Shown: positions 1-8,872, counted from the stretch's first letter. The stretch: DNA of 10,983 bases from Acanthaster planci (GCF_001949145.1 NW_019091399.1:17613-28595); one strand, 5' to 3'. The notes: generated by a model from the sequence alone, not told the origin. Made by a program: numbers and translations.

Positions 1-84
1 GGGGAGTGCAATCTTGTTAGAGTCCAAAAGTTTGTGTGCGAACTTGAAGCATGCAACATGAGCGTGCAGCGTAACGTCCCGGGA

Positions 85-110
85 TCCAGGGCCTGCGTAA
101 GGGCCCTGGA
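85..110. repeat. GC-rich hairpin, 9-bp perfect arms
   Basis: The arm TCCAGGGCC (85-93) is matched exactly by GGCCCTGGA (102-110) around an 8-base loop. It stands out in AT-rich surroundings. No coding region or poly-T tract is attached, so I do not call it a terminator. It may be the edge of an unrecognised element or chance. Confidence 0.5.
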
Positions 111-1020
111 AGCTCTGCCTACTTTAGATGCTCTCTGATAGTCTTTGACAAATTTCTGACAGTTTTTCTGAGTTTTGCCTTTTCGAACAAAAAATTAACA
201 GCTTTTAGAACAAAAATAAAAGTATAAAACTGTGTGCAATTGTTGTTTATGTACATGTACATGTGTAGTGTGATTAAACAGCCCTGCAACAAAGAAGCGA
301 ATAATGACAAACTCCTTTGAACAGATTTCTCATCACCACTTTATTTTGTTTAAAAAAATGGTATGCAGGTAATAATGCGGGTTGCTACTTGACATACATT
401 TTGTGCCTTTTTGTTTGCAATACAGTACATTCAGATTATTATGTGATAAGCAAACAAAAATAATAATACCAAATAAAACCCAGTATTCCTACATGTACCG
501 GTACATGCATGTTTCTTTCGAAAATTTGGCTAAGAACAAGCAAATTGAGTACAAGGCTTGACTTCAATATACATGTAAATGAAAAAATACATGTAATCGC
601 ATACATGTAGTGCGTGTATGCTCACTGTACACACACCCACGTACATGTACATGTATATACACTGTACATGTACCAGACAGTCAGGCCACGTGCTCATGCT
701 TGTGCACGAGTCTAAACATGGCATTGGAAGAGTTTGACAATTTTTCCATCGTTAAGATACCGGTAGATGAACTTAAACAAGCTGTATTCTGAATATTGAC
801 AATAACAAAGATTACATGTCCACCAGCCCTTGCCATCGAGAAGAAATTCTGTTAGTTTTCATGTCATTCTGGATGATACATGTACAAATGTACATGTGTA
901 GTGAGCACGCAGCACAAGCCCTGAAACGATTATATGTCAACCTCGTCCCCATGGACTTCCTCGTGCGAGAGTGGGTGCAATATGGTGGCTAACGATAGCC
1001 ATGGGAATGTGGTTGATTAC
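111..1020. other. non-coding stretch rich in TACATGTA
   Basis: No coding sequence can be supported here; open frames are short and have no recognisable domain. The stretch carries about ten ACATGTA-type sites, near 250-265, 490-511, 571, 590, 603, 642-658, 664-672 and 877-898. A perfect 16-bp palindrome, CATGTACCGGTACATG, lies at 492-507. The part at 905-1010 is less AT-rich but I recognise nothing in it. Confidence 0.6.
492..507. repeat. 16-bp perfect palindrome with CCGG centre
   Basis: CATGTACCGGTACATG is its own reverse complement. It joins two of the locally abundant words, ACATGTAC and TACCGGTA. Related TACCGGTA words recur near 757, 2386 and 2425. Function unknown. Confidence 0.75.
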
Positions 1021-1029
1021 ATGTACGAT

Positions 1030-1940
1030 CGATCACTGGTGAACAAGTATGGCTCCCTGTATTCACTTTGTTGCAAGTTGATAGATACAGTGCTGTAGTT
1101 CAACCTTGCCCACCTGAGAGCAAAGACCAAACTGGACGCAGTACTTCCCTGAAAACAGCTCTCTGCAGATGATGCAACACTAGTAGCACACACATACAAG
1201 AGGGACTACAATGAGTTTTGTTGCGCATAATTGCAGGGAGTTTGGTCTTCTGATCAGTCTATAAAATACCAACATCATGGGGCAAGATGTCAGCTCCATT
1301 CCCAACACCTAAATTGGTGACAACACATGAGGGGTCATAGACAATTTCATCAGTATGCACCTGAACTTTAGTTCATCCATTTTGAGCAACCTCTCTCTAG
1401 ACGCTGAGCTGAACTCCTGTGCAGGCAGAGCATAAACAGCTACATGTATGGCCCGCCTACCAAGAGGGTTTGGGACCACTCCATGCTTACCACCAATACC
1501 AAGATGGAGGTGTTCTGGGCCTGCATCCATAGCACTCTTCTTTACAGCAACAAGGCGTGGACCTGCATGTAATACTCCTGTCAAGAACGCAGACTCCATG
1601 CTTTCTGCCTCTGCAGCCTGAGAAGGATACTTGATATCACCTGGGCAGGACTGTGCGCCTAACAGCAAGGCTCCTGAAGGTCACAGGCATACCAAGCATG
1701 TTTGTGTTGCTGTCCTTGCCTAGCCTTCATTGGCTTGGCCATGCCAGCCACATGCCAGATACATGTAGCTCAACATCAACCCCAAAGACTGGGAAGTTCT
1801 TGCTGCCAATTGAGCCAGCTGGAAGCAGGCTGTCAGATCAGTAACCCTGGTTGGCGAACAACAGAGAGAGACAAGCTGGAAGTAGACTGTCAGAGCAGTA
1901 ACCCTGGCTGGCGAGCAACAGAGAGAGACCAGCTGGAAGT
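1030..1940 (+). pseudogene. LINE (non-LTR retrotransposon) reverse transcriptase relic, C-terminal part
   Basis: This is the palm and C-terminal end of a LINE reverse transcriptase, the enzyme that copies element RNA at a nicked genomic target. Frame 1 near 1096-1190 reads FNLAHLRAKTK and then ADDATLVAHT; ADD at 1165-1173 is the catalytic (Y/F)ADD box with the aromatic residue changed to Ser. Frame 2 near 1238-1300 and 1370-1450 reads EFGLLISL, IMGQDVSS and SNLSLDAELNS. Frame 1 at 1462-1662 reads KRVWDHSMLTTNTKM and QERRLHAF, then SLRRILDITW. Frame 3 at about 1674-1763 reads TGIPSMFVLLSLPSLHWLGH. Frame 2 from 1772 reads NINPKDWEVLAAN and SWKQAV. These blocks follow the family order, but the frames change repeatedly and several stops interrupt them. 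The segment usual between the MPD block (about 1763) and NINPKDW is missing. The clade is not assigned. It is a dead relic; identification is from remembered family motifs. Confidence 0.85.
1815..1940 (+). repeat. 57-bp tandem repeat, about 2.2 copies
   Basis: The unit beginning AGCTGGAAG recurs at 1817, 1874 and 1931, exactly 57 bases apart; copies 1 and 2 differ at only a few positions. Because 57 is 19 codons, the duplication keeps the LINE reading frame (frame 2): each copy encodes SWK, then a V-R segment, then GEQQRE. It therefore duplicates the C-terminal tail of the reverse-transcriptase relic. The stop after LAAN and the one inside copy 2 show it is not translated now. Confidence 0.9.
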
Positions 1941-1983
1941 TACACCAAATCAGTTTTATTTCAGAGTTAAAATGGTGATTTAA

Positions 1984-3660
1984 ACTACCTCGGAGGGAGG
2001 GTTTAGCATTGGACCAAAATGGTTTTGGCTTAAAACGCATCCGGTTTTAGCCAGCGCATTGACCTAGAGTTACGTAACAGCTTTTCTTTGGTGCGCTTTT
2101 GTTATAAACAATGAGGTATACAATGTAACCGCATGCTGAGCGACCCATGCATTGCTGTCACCCTGCAAAACTGCCATTACAACGTGGGAAAAAGCAGTCA
2201 CTCTCGTCTGCCTCTCCGTGGTATATGGCCAGAACTGCTGCTGTACTCTGGAAAAAAGCTACATGTATACATCTTTGTTGTATTTGCCTTCTAAGGATGC
2301 CTAAGACTGATAATATGTCTGTAAGGCTGTGGACTGCTGATGAGCATTTTTCTAGGGCAACCATCATTTGTTGCATCGCAATGATACCGGTATATGAACA
2401 AGTGTCTCCCGATAGAGCACTACATGTACCGGTATGTTGCACACATAACACAAACGCTGGTACCCGGGTGACATTCAGCATGTTTGTACCAGTACAGTAA
2501 GTGTATCGGCAACCAGCCCAAACCTGCTTCAAGCGCACGCCGGCCATGTGTGTATGTAAACAAACTTAAGTGGGATTTATTTAAATGAGTGGAAGTTCCT
2601 CATGACCCCAAGAAAAGGAGATAAACCATTTTGGGTTAAACTTGCCAAATTAAAATGGTTCCAAAGGCTCGGTGAGTTTTAATTTTATGACCGCCATCTG
2701 TGGTGAATGACCATTTTAACTTTTACCGTGTTCTGCAGAGGTGTTTGAACCTGCTTTGTACTTGACGGCAGTACCATATTTTGTCATGAAAGCACACCCA
2801 CCACCACTTTTCTTGTTAGTATTGTTTCTATCATGTCAATAGACATTACAACCAGGTACATATGCAGCAAGGTATGAGACGGAGAGAACCCCCCCTGTTT
2901 TGTGTTGGTCGTTGTCTCGCAGGAATCTGGGGAGTTCCTTTCAGACATCTTGGGGGATGTGTTAAGTAACAATAGTCAACAATAGAATGTGTATAGGGAT
3001 TGGACATGTTGGGGGGTGCCCCTTGGTCTCATTTCTTGCTGGGTATACAAGAATGGATCTATAGCTTTGTTAAATTTTTTTTAGTGGGCTATGAGAGATT
3101 GTGCGTTCCATTGTAAACTAATTCTATGTAAATATTCATGATGATGTTTTTGGATTGCCTTGGGGGAATGACATTTTGCTAGGTAAACTACATGTACATG
3201 TATGTAGTTGCTTGTGTTCCCATCTTCATTTGGTGTGATTTTGCCATATTCTGTTTTCCTTGCACCAGTTGGTGACTGCGACGCTGTTCTATGTCAGTTC
3301 TATGTCAATTCTTCTTTCTTGGTGTGGATTACATGTACATGTATACAACACCTAGAACTTTACTTGTCTTCATCAAAGCTCGCACTGACATGCCTTATTT
3401 CTGAATACATGCAAAGCACATGTTTGTCTATACATGACACATGTGGAATGGCTTTGGGCCCTAATTATAACCTTATTAGGATGTGTACATGTATATCCAA
3501 ATAGTCAAATTTATGCAAATTAGTAAAAAACAAAAGTGAAGCCTACATGTATTTGGTACTTTTACAAAATGTTGGGGCCTCATATCCATGTATGCAAATG
3601 AGGTGGTAGTGGTTTCTGTACACTGTAAAAGCGTTGCGTTGCCAGCAATGCAGGGTTCTG
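1984..3660. other. non-coding AT-rich stretch, no gene seen
   Basis: Overlapping open frames on both strands at 2147-2547 reach 117-129 codons, but neither shows a domain, signal or composition suggesting a protein. A 9-bp inverted repeat (AACCATTTT 2624-2632, AAAATGGTT 2652-2660) gives a short hairpin. TACATGTA-type sites occur near 2262, 2422, 3190, 3331, 3484 and 3544. A host gene's intron or UTR could lie here unrecognised. Confidence 0.5.
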
Positions 3661-3673
3661 ACAGTGTCGGACA

Positions 3674-3694
3674 TACATGTACACTGTACATGTA
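3674..3694. repeat. 21-bp perfect inverted repeat built on TACATGTA
   Basis: TACATGTACA and TGTACATGTA flank a single C, giving 10-bp perfect arms. An outer pair, TCTGACA (about 3657-3663) and TGTCAGA (about 3701-3707), extends the symmetry, so the whole 50-base segment can fold back. No coding context. Confidence 0.75.
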
Positions 3695-5820
3695 CAGGGT
3701 GTCAGACGTGCACAATTGATTCCATAATTTTTGAGTATTTGAAAAAATAATTGGGGGAGTTAAGCCGATGTGTAGAAAGAATTAACTCATTGTGCTTTGT
3801 ATTGTAAATTTTGCATTCTTTTGCTAAAGTTTTCACTGAAGGGATAAAAAACTATGTAATTTTGGTGTTAGACATACAGTACATGTACTGTACATAGGAA
3901 AAGTGTTATAAAATAAGACATTACATAGAATTTCAAAAAGAAAATGAAAATTCATTTCTCTCATTGCTTACTTATTGGGGCACTCTTCAAACTGTAACAA
4001 AACTGGAACAAAAAATTATCAGGCTGAAAAACAGAAAATCTTTCAGAGGGGAAATATTTTCCCCGATTTCTCAGTATTTAAAACCAATTTTTCAGTATCA
4101 TATAAAAGCCAAATTCTTGAATGTTGTTAGAAATGAAGTATGTTTCATAAAAGTATACACCATAAGCTTCAACATGATATATAATTTGGCCCAGAGGTTG
4201 ATGTTTCTGTGGAACTGCCCATTAACAAGTTTGGCATCTACTGTACATATGTAGGAAATTGATGATGACTAGTGTACTGATAGGTTGCCTCTTGATACAT
4301 GTATTTTTGGCTCTGGGTAAAGTGTACATGTAGGTTGGGATATTTGTGGAGGTCTGAGTCTGTGTAGACATCACTGTGTGATGTGTTTTGGTCATTTACG
4401 GCGTTTAGTTTGTTTAGCTTTTAGGTTGTGATTCATTCTGAGCTTGACTAATTAATCTGTCTAGTGGTGATCTAGGTTGATCATTATTATTGAGAGGGTC
4501 ATTATGGGATATTGGTTTAGACTGTGACGGTTGGTCCCATGAGGTTTCTGATTCCATTTCATCGTCCATTTTGAGCCAAATTTAGTCCTAAATGGGCTTA
4601 GAAAGTGGGAATATCGATATTATTAATACCTCCTGATTTTGAGATACTGTATCTCGCCAAAAGGATCACAAAGTAGAGGAAGGGTTGTCACTGGGTGACA
4701 GATTTAACATTTTCCACGCACTCTTGAGCATCCAGTGATTATGTCAGATCATGGTGAGACCATACATGTACATTTGTATGTCATTCCCAGAAGGATTCAC
4801 TTAACCAATCCCTGCAACTCACGTCCAAAGGTTTAACAATGTACATGTACATCTCTCACTGTTTTTTTATGCTGTTTTCTCAAAGTGGCACCCAATGGAA
4901 TTATTTTTTTTCTGCCTTACATAGGTTGTCTTCAATAGTGTACTAAGATACCGGGTACTGTCATTGCTGATCAAGGGATTCCAAGAAACTTTGTACTTAC
5001 AGCTGGGGATTTTCCATGCTATGACTTATACTAAAAGCACTTTCTCTGAGAAACTTTTAATTGTAAAGTACATGTACATAACGGCAATTTCCTCCAGGGT
5101 GACATCATATGCAGCAGTGTTTTTTGGTCAAAGGTGCATATCATTACTAATTTCTGAGAAGTGTTTTCTGGAAATTTCTAAATACTGAATTATTTTTATC
5201 AGGTAATTGGTATAGAAATTTCCTTGTTGATGGGTAAGGATGTGTGGGAGAATTTCTGAAAATATTGAGGCATACCAAAAATTTGTAACTAAAGGAAAAA
5301 GAAAATCTGATTTAAGATAAAAATGATTTTTAAATTGTTATTATTTGAATCAAATAAGTAGCCAACCTGTCTTTGTAGCATTCATTTGTTTCACTTTCTT
5401 GCCAAAGTAGTGGATTGCTGGCAAACTCTGGCAAGCTCATTGACCCTCTTGATTCAAATTCAGTTCTGACCTGCTTACAACAGCAACATAATATATCTAG
5501 GCAGGGAACAGACACTGCTTGGACAATGCTCTTTGTTCTGGTCTGTTGCATTGTTAAGGCCAGTGCTGCTCAAATCTTTAAAGAAAACATGCAGATGATC
5601 TCTGGTGGTGAAATTTGTCTTACAACTGAAACATCTACATGTACATGTCCATGTGTGTAAACTGAAGGTCAAAGAGCCTGTCCTTTCATTTCCAGCAAAC
5701 TTTCTCAAAAAGAAGTGACTTTTTATCACATGTGGCATGTCAGTCTATTTCTTGATGTGAAATTGATGTGTCCAGTTGCCATCTGTAGCATGCATAAAAA
5801 TAACAGATTTTGAAATTAAT
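3695..5820. other. non-coding AT-rich stretch, no gene seen
   Basis: Open frames here are under 100 codons and have no recognisable domains. The stretch is A/T-rich with further TACATGTA sites near 3881, 4297, 4325, 4763, 4842, 5069 and 5637. Short palindromes include AATATCGATATT at 4610-4621 and GAGATACTGTATCTC at 4641-4655. The last TACATGTA before the retroelement block is at about 5637-5650. No transposon termini were found. Confidence 0.5.
3875..3892. repeat. 18-bp perfect palindrome
   Basis: TACAGTACATGTACTGTA equals its own reverse complement. It contains ACATGT flanked by ACAGT/ACTGT. It is the longest even palindrome I found. It may be an extension of the common TACATGTA word rather than a separate site. 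Confidence 0.8.
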
Positions 5821-5938
5821 ACGGTTCCCAAGATCCCCATTTGGGTAAGGGGGAGGTTAAAGCGTTTATGATACCAGCGGACCTGTAATGTGCTACGCGC
5901 GCGGCATTTGGCTCATTCCCAGCAGTGGCAGCAACCCC

Positions 5939-6015
5939 AACCAATCAGATGCTGCATACGTCACGCTGGCTGACGTCACTCTTCTCCTTCATCAAATGCC
6001 AAGACCCGCCCCGCC
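5939..6015 (+). promoter_or_regulatory. TATA-less promoter-like cluster: CCAAT box, CRE pair, GC box
   Basis: AACCAATCAGA (5939-5949) is a full NF-Y-type CCAAT box. TGACGTCA at 5971-5978 is a perfect palindromic cAMP-response element, with a second half-site TACGTCA at 5957-5963. CCCGCCCCGCC (6005-6015) is a Sp1-type GC box on the minus strand. All lie within 77 bases upstream of the Gag-like region, and no TATA box is seen. Site identity is direct; a promoter role for the retroelement is inference. Confidence 0.55.
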
Positions 6016-6224
6016 TAGTGCACCACTGAGTCAAGATACCCCGAGCCGGGCAATTCTTTGTCGGGCTGCGAGGAGCCTCTTGGGCTTTAACACCACTGGG
6101 GCTTCAAACCACCGAAGCCCATTTGAGGCTTGGGCTTTCAACTGGGCATCACCTGGTCATCGGACCTTATCTCTCCTGGTCCTCCCACCCAGAACTCTAC
6201 AGTTCCCGCTGACTTTGACCGAGA

Positions 6225-7648
6225 ATGCTCCCAGGTGTTCCGCCGCCCACCGCCCCGTTTACTGACTCTGTTGTCGGGTCACCTGCTACAGGGAAATGCA
6301 AACGTTCCCCCTCTTCATCGAGTTCTTCGAAATCTAAGAAGAAACACCACTCTGATCAGAGGCCTAATTCTGAGCAGTGGATGTCGGCCTTTCTATCCAT
6401 TAATGAAGCCCTGACTTCTATCGTTTGTCCTGTAGATGACAGACCACCACCAGCCTCCATTACTCTGGACCCGTTCCTGGTAGACCAGACCCTTCCACTT
6501 CCTTCGGCTGCAGGTCAACATGACACGGGACGGGGTTCTACACCAGACTTGCAACAGCAGGGCATTTCCGAGCTGTCAGAGTGGGGCCCCCCCACGAGGG
6601 CACCGCGCCTCAGAGCGAGGTACGGCTCTGTCTCCGGCTGCACAACGAGCATTTTCTTTGGACGAGGATGAAGTTGGCTCCGTCAATACCCTCACTCCGT
6701 CTGAGGGCCGCCTCTGGCTCCTTCAGTGGGACATGATTCAAGTGCTCGGCCTGCCATCAGCCAATCCACCCAAAGACGACTCTAGCCACGGCTCGTTCAA
6801 ACACCGTGCAGCTCAAAAGGAGTCTATGGGACCTATTTTTCCTGAACTCCTGCTTGATCGCTCATTTGTAGAAATCTTCAAGTCCCTTGTTAAGTCAAAG
6901 CAATGGTGTGCCCTTCCTAAACGAGCGACAGCATTTTATCATTTCCCTCGAAGATTTCAAGAAATTTCTGTCTGTTCCAGACCTTTTCGACGCAGCCAAA
7001 GACAAAATCTCTGCTGATTCAGGAAAACCGTCTGCTAAGGCACATACTAGGATACAGACAGGTCCCTGCTGGAATCCACGTTCACAAAGCTCGACAAAGC
7101 TTCCCTCTTCGGGCTCCGCTGCATGGCCTTTCTTCTCCTTTTGTCGGAATACATCGCCCCTGCTTGCGAAGAAAATTCCCCGGTCTCTCCAAATTTTGCA
7201 GCCCTTGCACTTCATGGCCTTGACAAAGGACTGAATACTACATTCGAACAGTCTGCTCGAATATCCTGTCTGGCAACTTCAACAGAAAGATCCAACGCCC
7301 TTGATGTGATGCATATTCCCTACGAGGGAGTTAAATCTCGCCTTCAGCAATTGCCGCTATTTGGAGAAATCGTTTTCGCCGGCAAGTGTGCTGGATCGAT
7401 GCGACCAAGAAAATATCCTTCCGCGAGCCACCGTCTTTGATTTCGCAGCAAACTCAGCAACGTAATGCCAGCCAAGTCGGGTCCACTTTAAGCCAGACTT
7501 TTTCGATGTATCGCCTTTTCGCTGGCCTCTTCAATGATGAAACCAATGCCGGGCCTCATCCCGCGTCATTTCCAAGGTGAGTCAAACCTTCCAGCGCCGC
7601 AGAAATTCATCGCGCACTCCCCGTTCGTTCGGGGGACGTCGCAGATGA
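6225..7648 (+). pseudogene. Gag-like region of the retroelement, frameshifted
   Basis: The probable nucleocapsid protein of the element, which would package its RNA. The ATG at 6225 follows an in-frame stop at 6216-6218. The first part (frame 3, to about 6610) has a Ser/Lys/His stretch around residues 24-42 and then QWMSAFLSINEALTSIV. Coding then moves to frame 1 (about 6620-6945; SPAAQRAFSLDEDE, LTPSEGRLWLLQWD), frame 2 (about 6947-7055; EDFKKFLSVPDLFDAAKDK), frame 1 (about 7056-7383; LDKASLFGLRCMAFLLLLSE, ALALHGLDKGL, ALDVMHIPYEGVKSRLQQL) and frame 2 (VLDRCDQENIL). It ends in a basic tail in frame 2 (RRRNSSRTPRSFGGRRR, stop at 7646-7648), as expected for RNA binding. At least five frame changes and a stop make it a pseudogene. 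The Gag call rests on position, helical blocks and the basic tail. Confidence 0.6.
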
Positions 7649-8081
7649 CTGCTTCGTTTTGCCTTCAGTGACCGCCGTTTCTTAACCCGTTTGTGCCACC
7701 TTCAAATGTTCACGGGGCTCTGGAAAAACATCACCTCGGACAGCTGGGTCCTTTCAACTCTCGCCCTTGGATATTCTCTCGAGTTTACAAGCACCACGTT
7801 GTCCAAGGCGATACTATGTCCGACTCCTGTTCCCCACAGCTAGGACCAATGCGTGGCACTGGAGTCGGAGATAAATTCCCTTCAAAAACGGGCTATTGTT
7901 CATGTTCAACCCGACCAGCTGGGAGTGGGGTTCGTTTCAACATTCTTCCTCACACCCAAGAAGGGAACAGACAACTGGCATCCTATCATCAGCCTGAAGT
8001 CATTGAACAAATTCATACATGCATGTCCAAAGAAGTTTCGTATGGAAATTATCTCGACAGTGGTACACTCCCTACCGTTTC
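7649..8081 (+). pseudogene. DIRS/Ngaro-type reverse transcriptase, N-terminal fragment
   Basis: The N-terminal part of a reverse transcriptase follows the Gag-like stop in the same frame (frame 2). LWKNITSDSWVLSTLALGY (about 7718-7774) matches the W...D.WVL....GY block that precedes the polymerase in this group. A TAG at 7841-7843 interrupts the frame. GVGFVSTFFLTPKKG (about 7922-7966), a Trp at 7976 with HPIISLKSLNKFI, then KKFRMEIISTVVHSLP to 8081 are the first fingers motifs. Homology then stops: palm motifs, including the YxDD catalytic aspartates, and the RNase H domain are absent. The frame stays open to 8233 with low-complexity, Glu-rich sequence that I do not take as part of the enzyme. 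It could not act as a polymerase. Confidence 0.8.
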
Positions 8082-8164
8082 TGTTCCATTCCACACTAAA
8101 TGTGGGGGAGGAATTTGACAACTCCACGGCTGTGTCAACATGGGAGGAGGAGGAAAGAATAGGA

Positions 8165-8363
8165 AGCATCAGGAGGACCAAGCAGGGTGCAGGAAGCCTC
8201 TGCCATCCAATCAAACAAGGGCCCAGGGTTTAGCGCCCACAGCTTCTGCATCAGCACAGCTGCTGCCGCGGCCATGAATGGCATCCTGTTGTCACAGACT
8301 AAGACCCTGGGATGGTGAAAAACCCTAACCCTAACCCCCACACTCACTTATACTCCTCCGAGT
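8165..8363 (+). pseudogene. tyrosine recombinase, C-terminal fragment (Ngaro/DIRS-like)
   Basis: Frame 3 holds the C-terminal catalytic end of a tyrosine recombinase, which would integrate the element's circular DNA. GPGFSAHSFCISTAAAAAMNG (about 8220-8280) matches the HxxR box region, in which HSFR is followed by an Ala-rich helix; here the Arg is Cys (TGC), consistent with CGC decaying at CpG. KTLGW followed by TGA at 8316-8318 stands where LGRW and one more residue are expected. Downstream in the same frame, after a telomere-like tract, TYTPPS (about 8346-8363) could be the end holding the Tyr nucleophile (TAT, 8349-8351). The earlier Arg box and N-terminal core-binding domain are missing. 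The fragment runs into the SGNH domain, suggesting one original fused protein. Confidence 0.72.
8321..8338 (+). repeat. telomere-like (CCCTAA)n tract
   Basis: AACCCTAACCCTAACCCC is about two and a half exact units of the CCCTAA (TTAGGG) repeat used at telomeres of vertebrates and many invertebrate animals. It lies between the LGRW-like motif and the presumed Tyr nucleophile of the recombinase, where the family would have a few ordinary codons. By my count it adds about three codons to that interval. Confidence 0.75.
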
Positions 8364-8872
8364 ATGACGTCTGCTCCTTTTTTTGTTTGGGTTTTGGGGA
8401 CAGTATTTTCTACCGAGCAGCATCACACATGGGTCACATAACTTCTCTTGGAATCCTCACACGGGGAGCCAGAATATCCTCACTCCTTCCATATGTCAAA
8501 GCCCAGCTTCAACACACACCTGTACCTGATGTGTTGGTGGTCCACTTTGAGACTAGTGACCTCTTCACCACGCCGGTGAAAGAGATCTGGGAGAGGATGG
8601 AGGAGGGCCTCAAAGGCATTCGCCATTTGCTCCCTAACACTACCATCATATGGTCAGATATTCTGTTGCACCTTTTTTACTATGGCCTGGAGCGCCCTGG
8701 AGTTGGCCGGAGAAATGTCAATGCCCTTAATAAATATGCCCATAGGCTGTGTAGACACCTAGGGAATGCCCCTGCCTTAGTTCACTCTGACAGCATAAAC
8801 CCTAGCCAACATTGCATTTTCTGGCGGGATGGCTTACACCTCTCCCAGCTAGGCAACAAATTGTTCTGCTAG
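8364..8872 (+). pseudogene. SGNH/GDSL hydrolase domain of the retroelement, with 5' frameshift
   Basis: An esterase-like SGNH domain of the kind found next to tyrosine recombinases in animal retroelements. It starts in frame 3 (SAPFFVWVLG, about 8370-8399) and continues in frame 2 from GDS (8396-8404); the change falls in the GGGG run at 8396-8399, consistent with loss of one G. Numbering from the ATG at 8312, block I GDS is residues 29-31 (Ser31 nucleophile), RGARI is 51-55, block III is HFETSD (78-83) where a Gly-x-Asn-Asp is expected, WSDI is 114-117, RRNVNALN is 133-140, and block V DGLH is 173-176 (Asp173, His176) followed by LSQLGNKLF. The oxyanion Asn is therefore Ser. The ATG at 8312 lies in recombinase sequence and its first residues (KNPNPNP) come from the telomere-like tract, so it is not a natural start. 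The role in the element is unknown. Confidence 0.8.

Noticed and set aside
1309-1668. 119-codon minus-strand open frame
   Set aside because: It lies wholly on the antisense of the LINE reverse-transcriptase relic, whose + strand motifs explain the sequence.
1815-1940. CRISPR-like spaced repeats
   Set aside because: The 57-bp units are contiguous tandem copies with no spacers, inside a eukaryotic LINE relic.
1720-2040. Minus-strand frame with repeated FQLVSLCCSP segments
   Set aside because: The repetition is the antisense of the 57-bp tandem repeat, not a repeat protein.
2147-2547. Overlapping open frames of 117 and 129 codons on opposite strands
   Set aside because: No recognisable domain, no convincing composition, and full overlap of two strands suggests a chance lack of stops in a Cys- and Met-rich translation of TACATGTA-bearing DNA.
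1965-2721. 12-bp inverted repeats AGTTAAAATGGT (1965-1976) and ACCATTTTAACT (2710-2721) as possible element ends
   Set aside because: A few 12-bp AT-rich inverted matches are expected by chance in 11 kb, there is no clear target duplication, and similarity outside and inside the arms fades at once.
5888-6414. Open frames of 125 and 94 codons around the promoter-like region
   Set aside because: The first spans the CCAAT/CRE/GC-box cluster and shows no domain. The second competes with the frame from 6225, which has the Ser/Lys stretch and continues into Gag-like blocks; it could still hold a piece of a frameshifted Gag start.
7853-8233. Intact 126-codon reverse-transcriptase gene
   Set aside because: Its ATG lies just after an in-frame TAG (7841-7843) within the homologous region, and only the first polymerase motifs are present, so it is a fragment.
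8135-8347. 70-codon minus-strand frame with an Ala-rich run
   Set aside because: It is antisense to the recombinase HSFC/Ala-rich helix, which matches a known family on the + strand.
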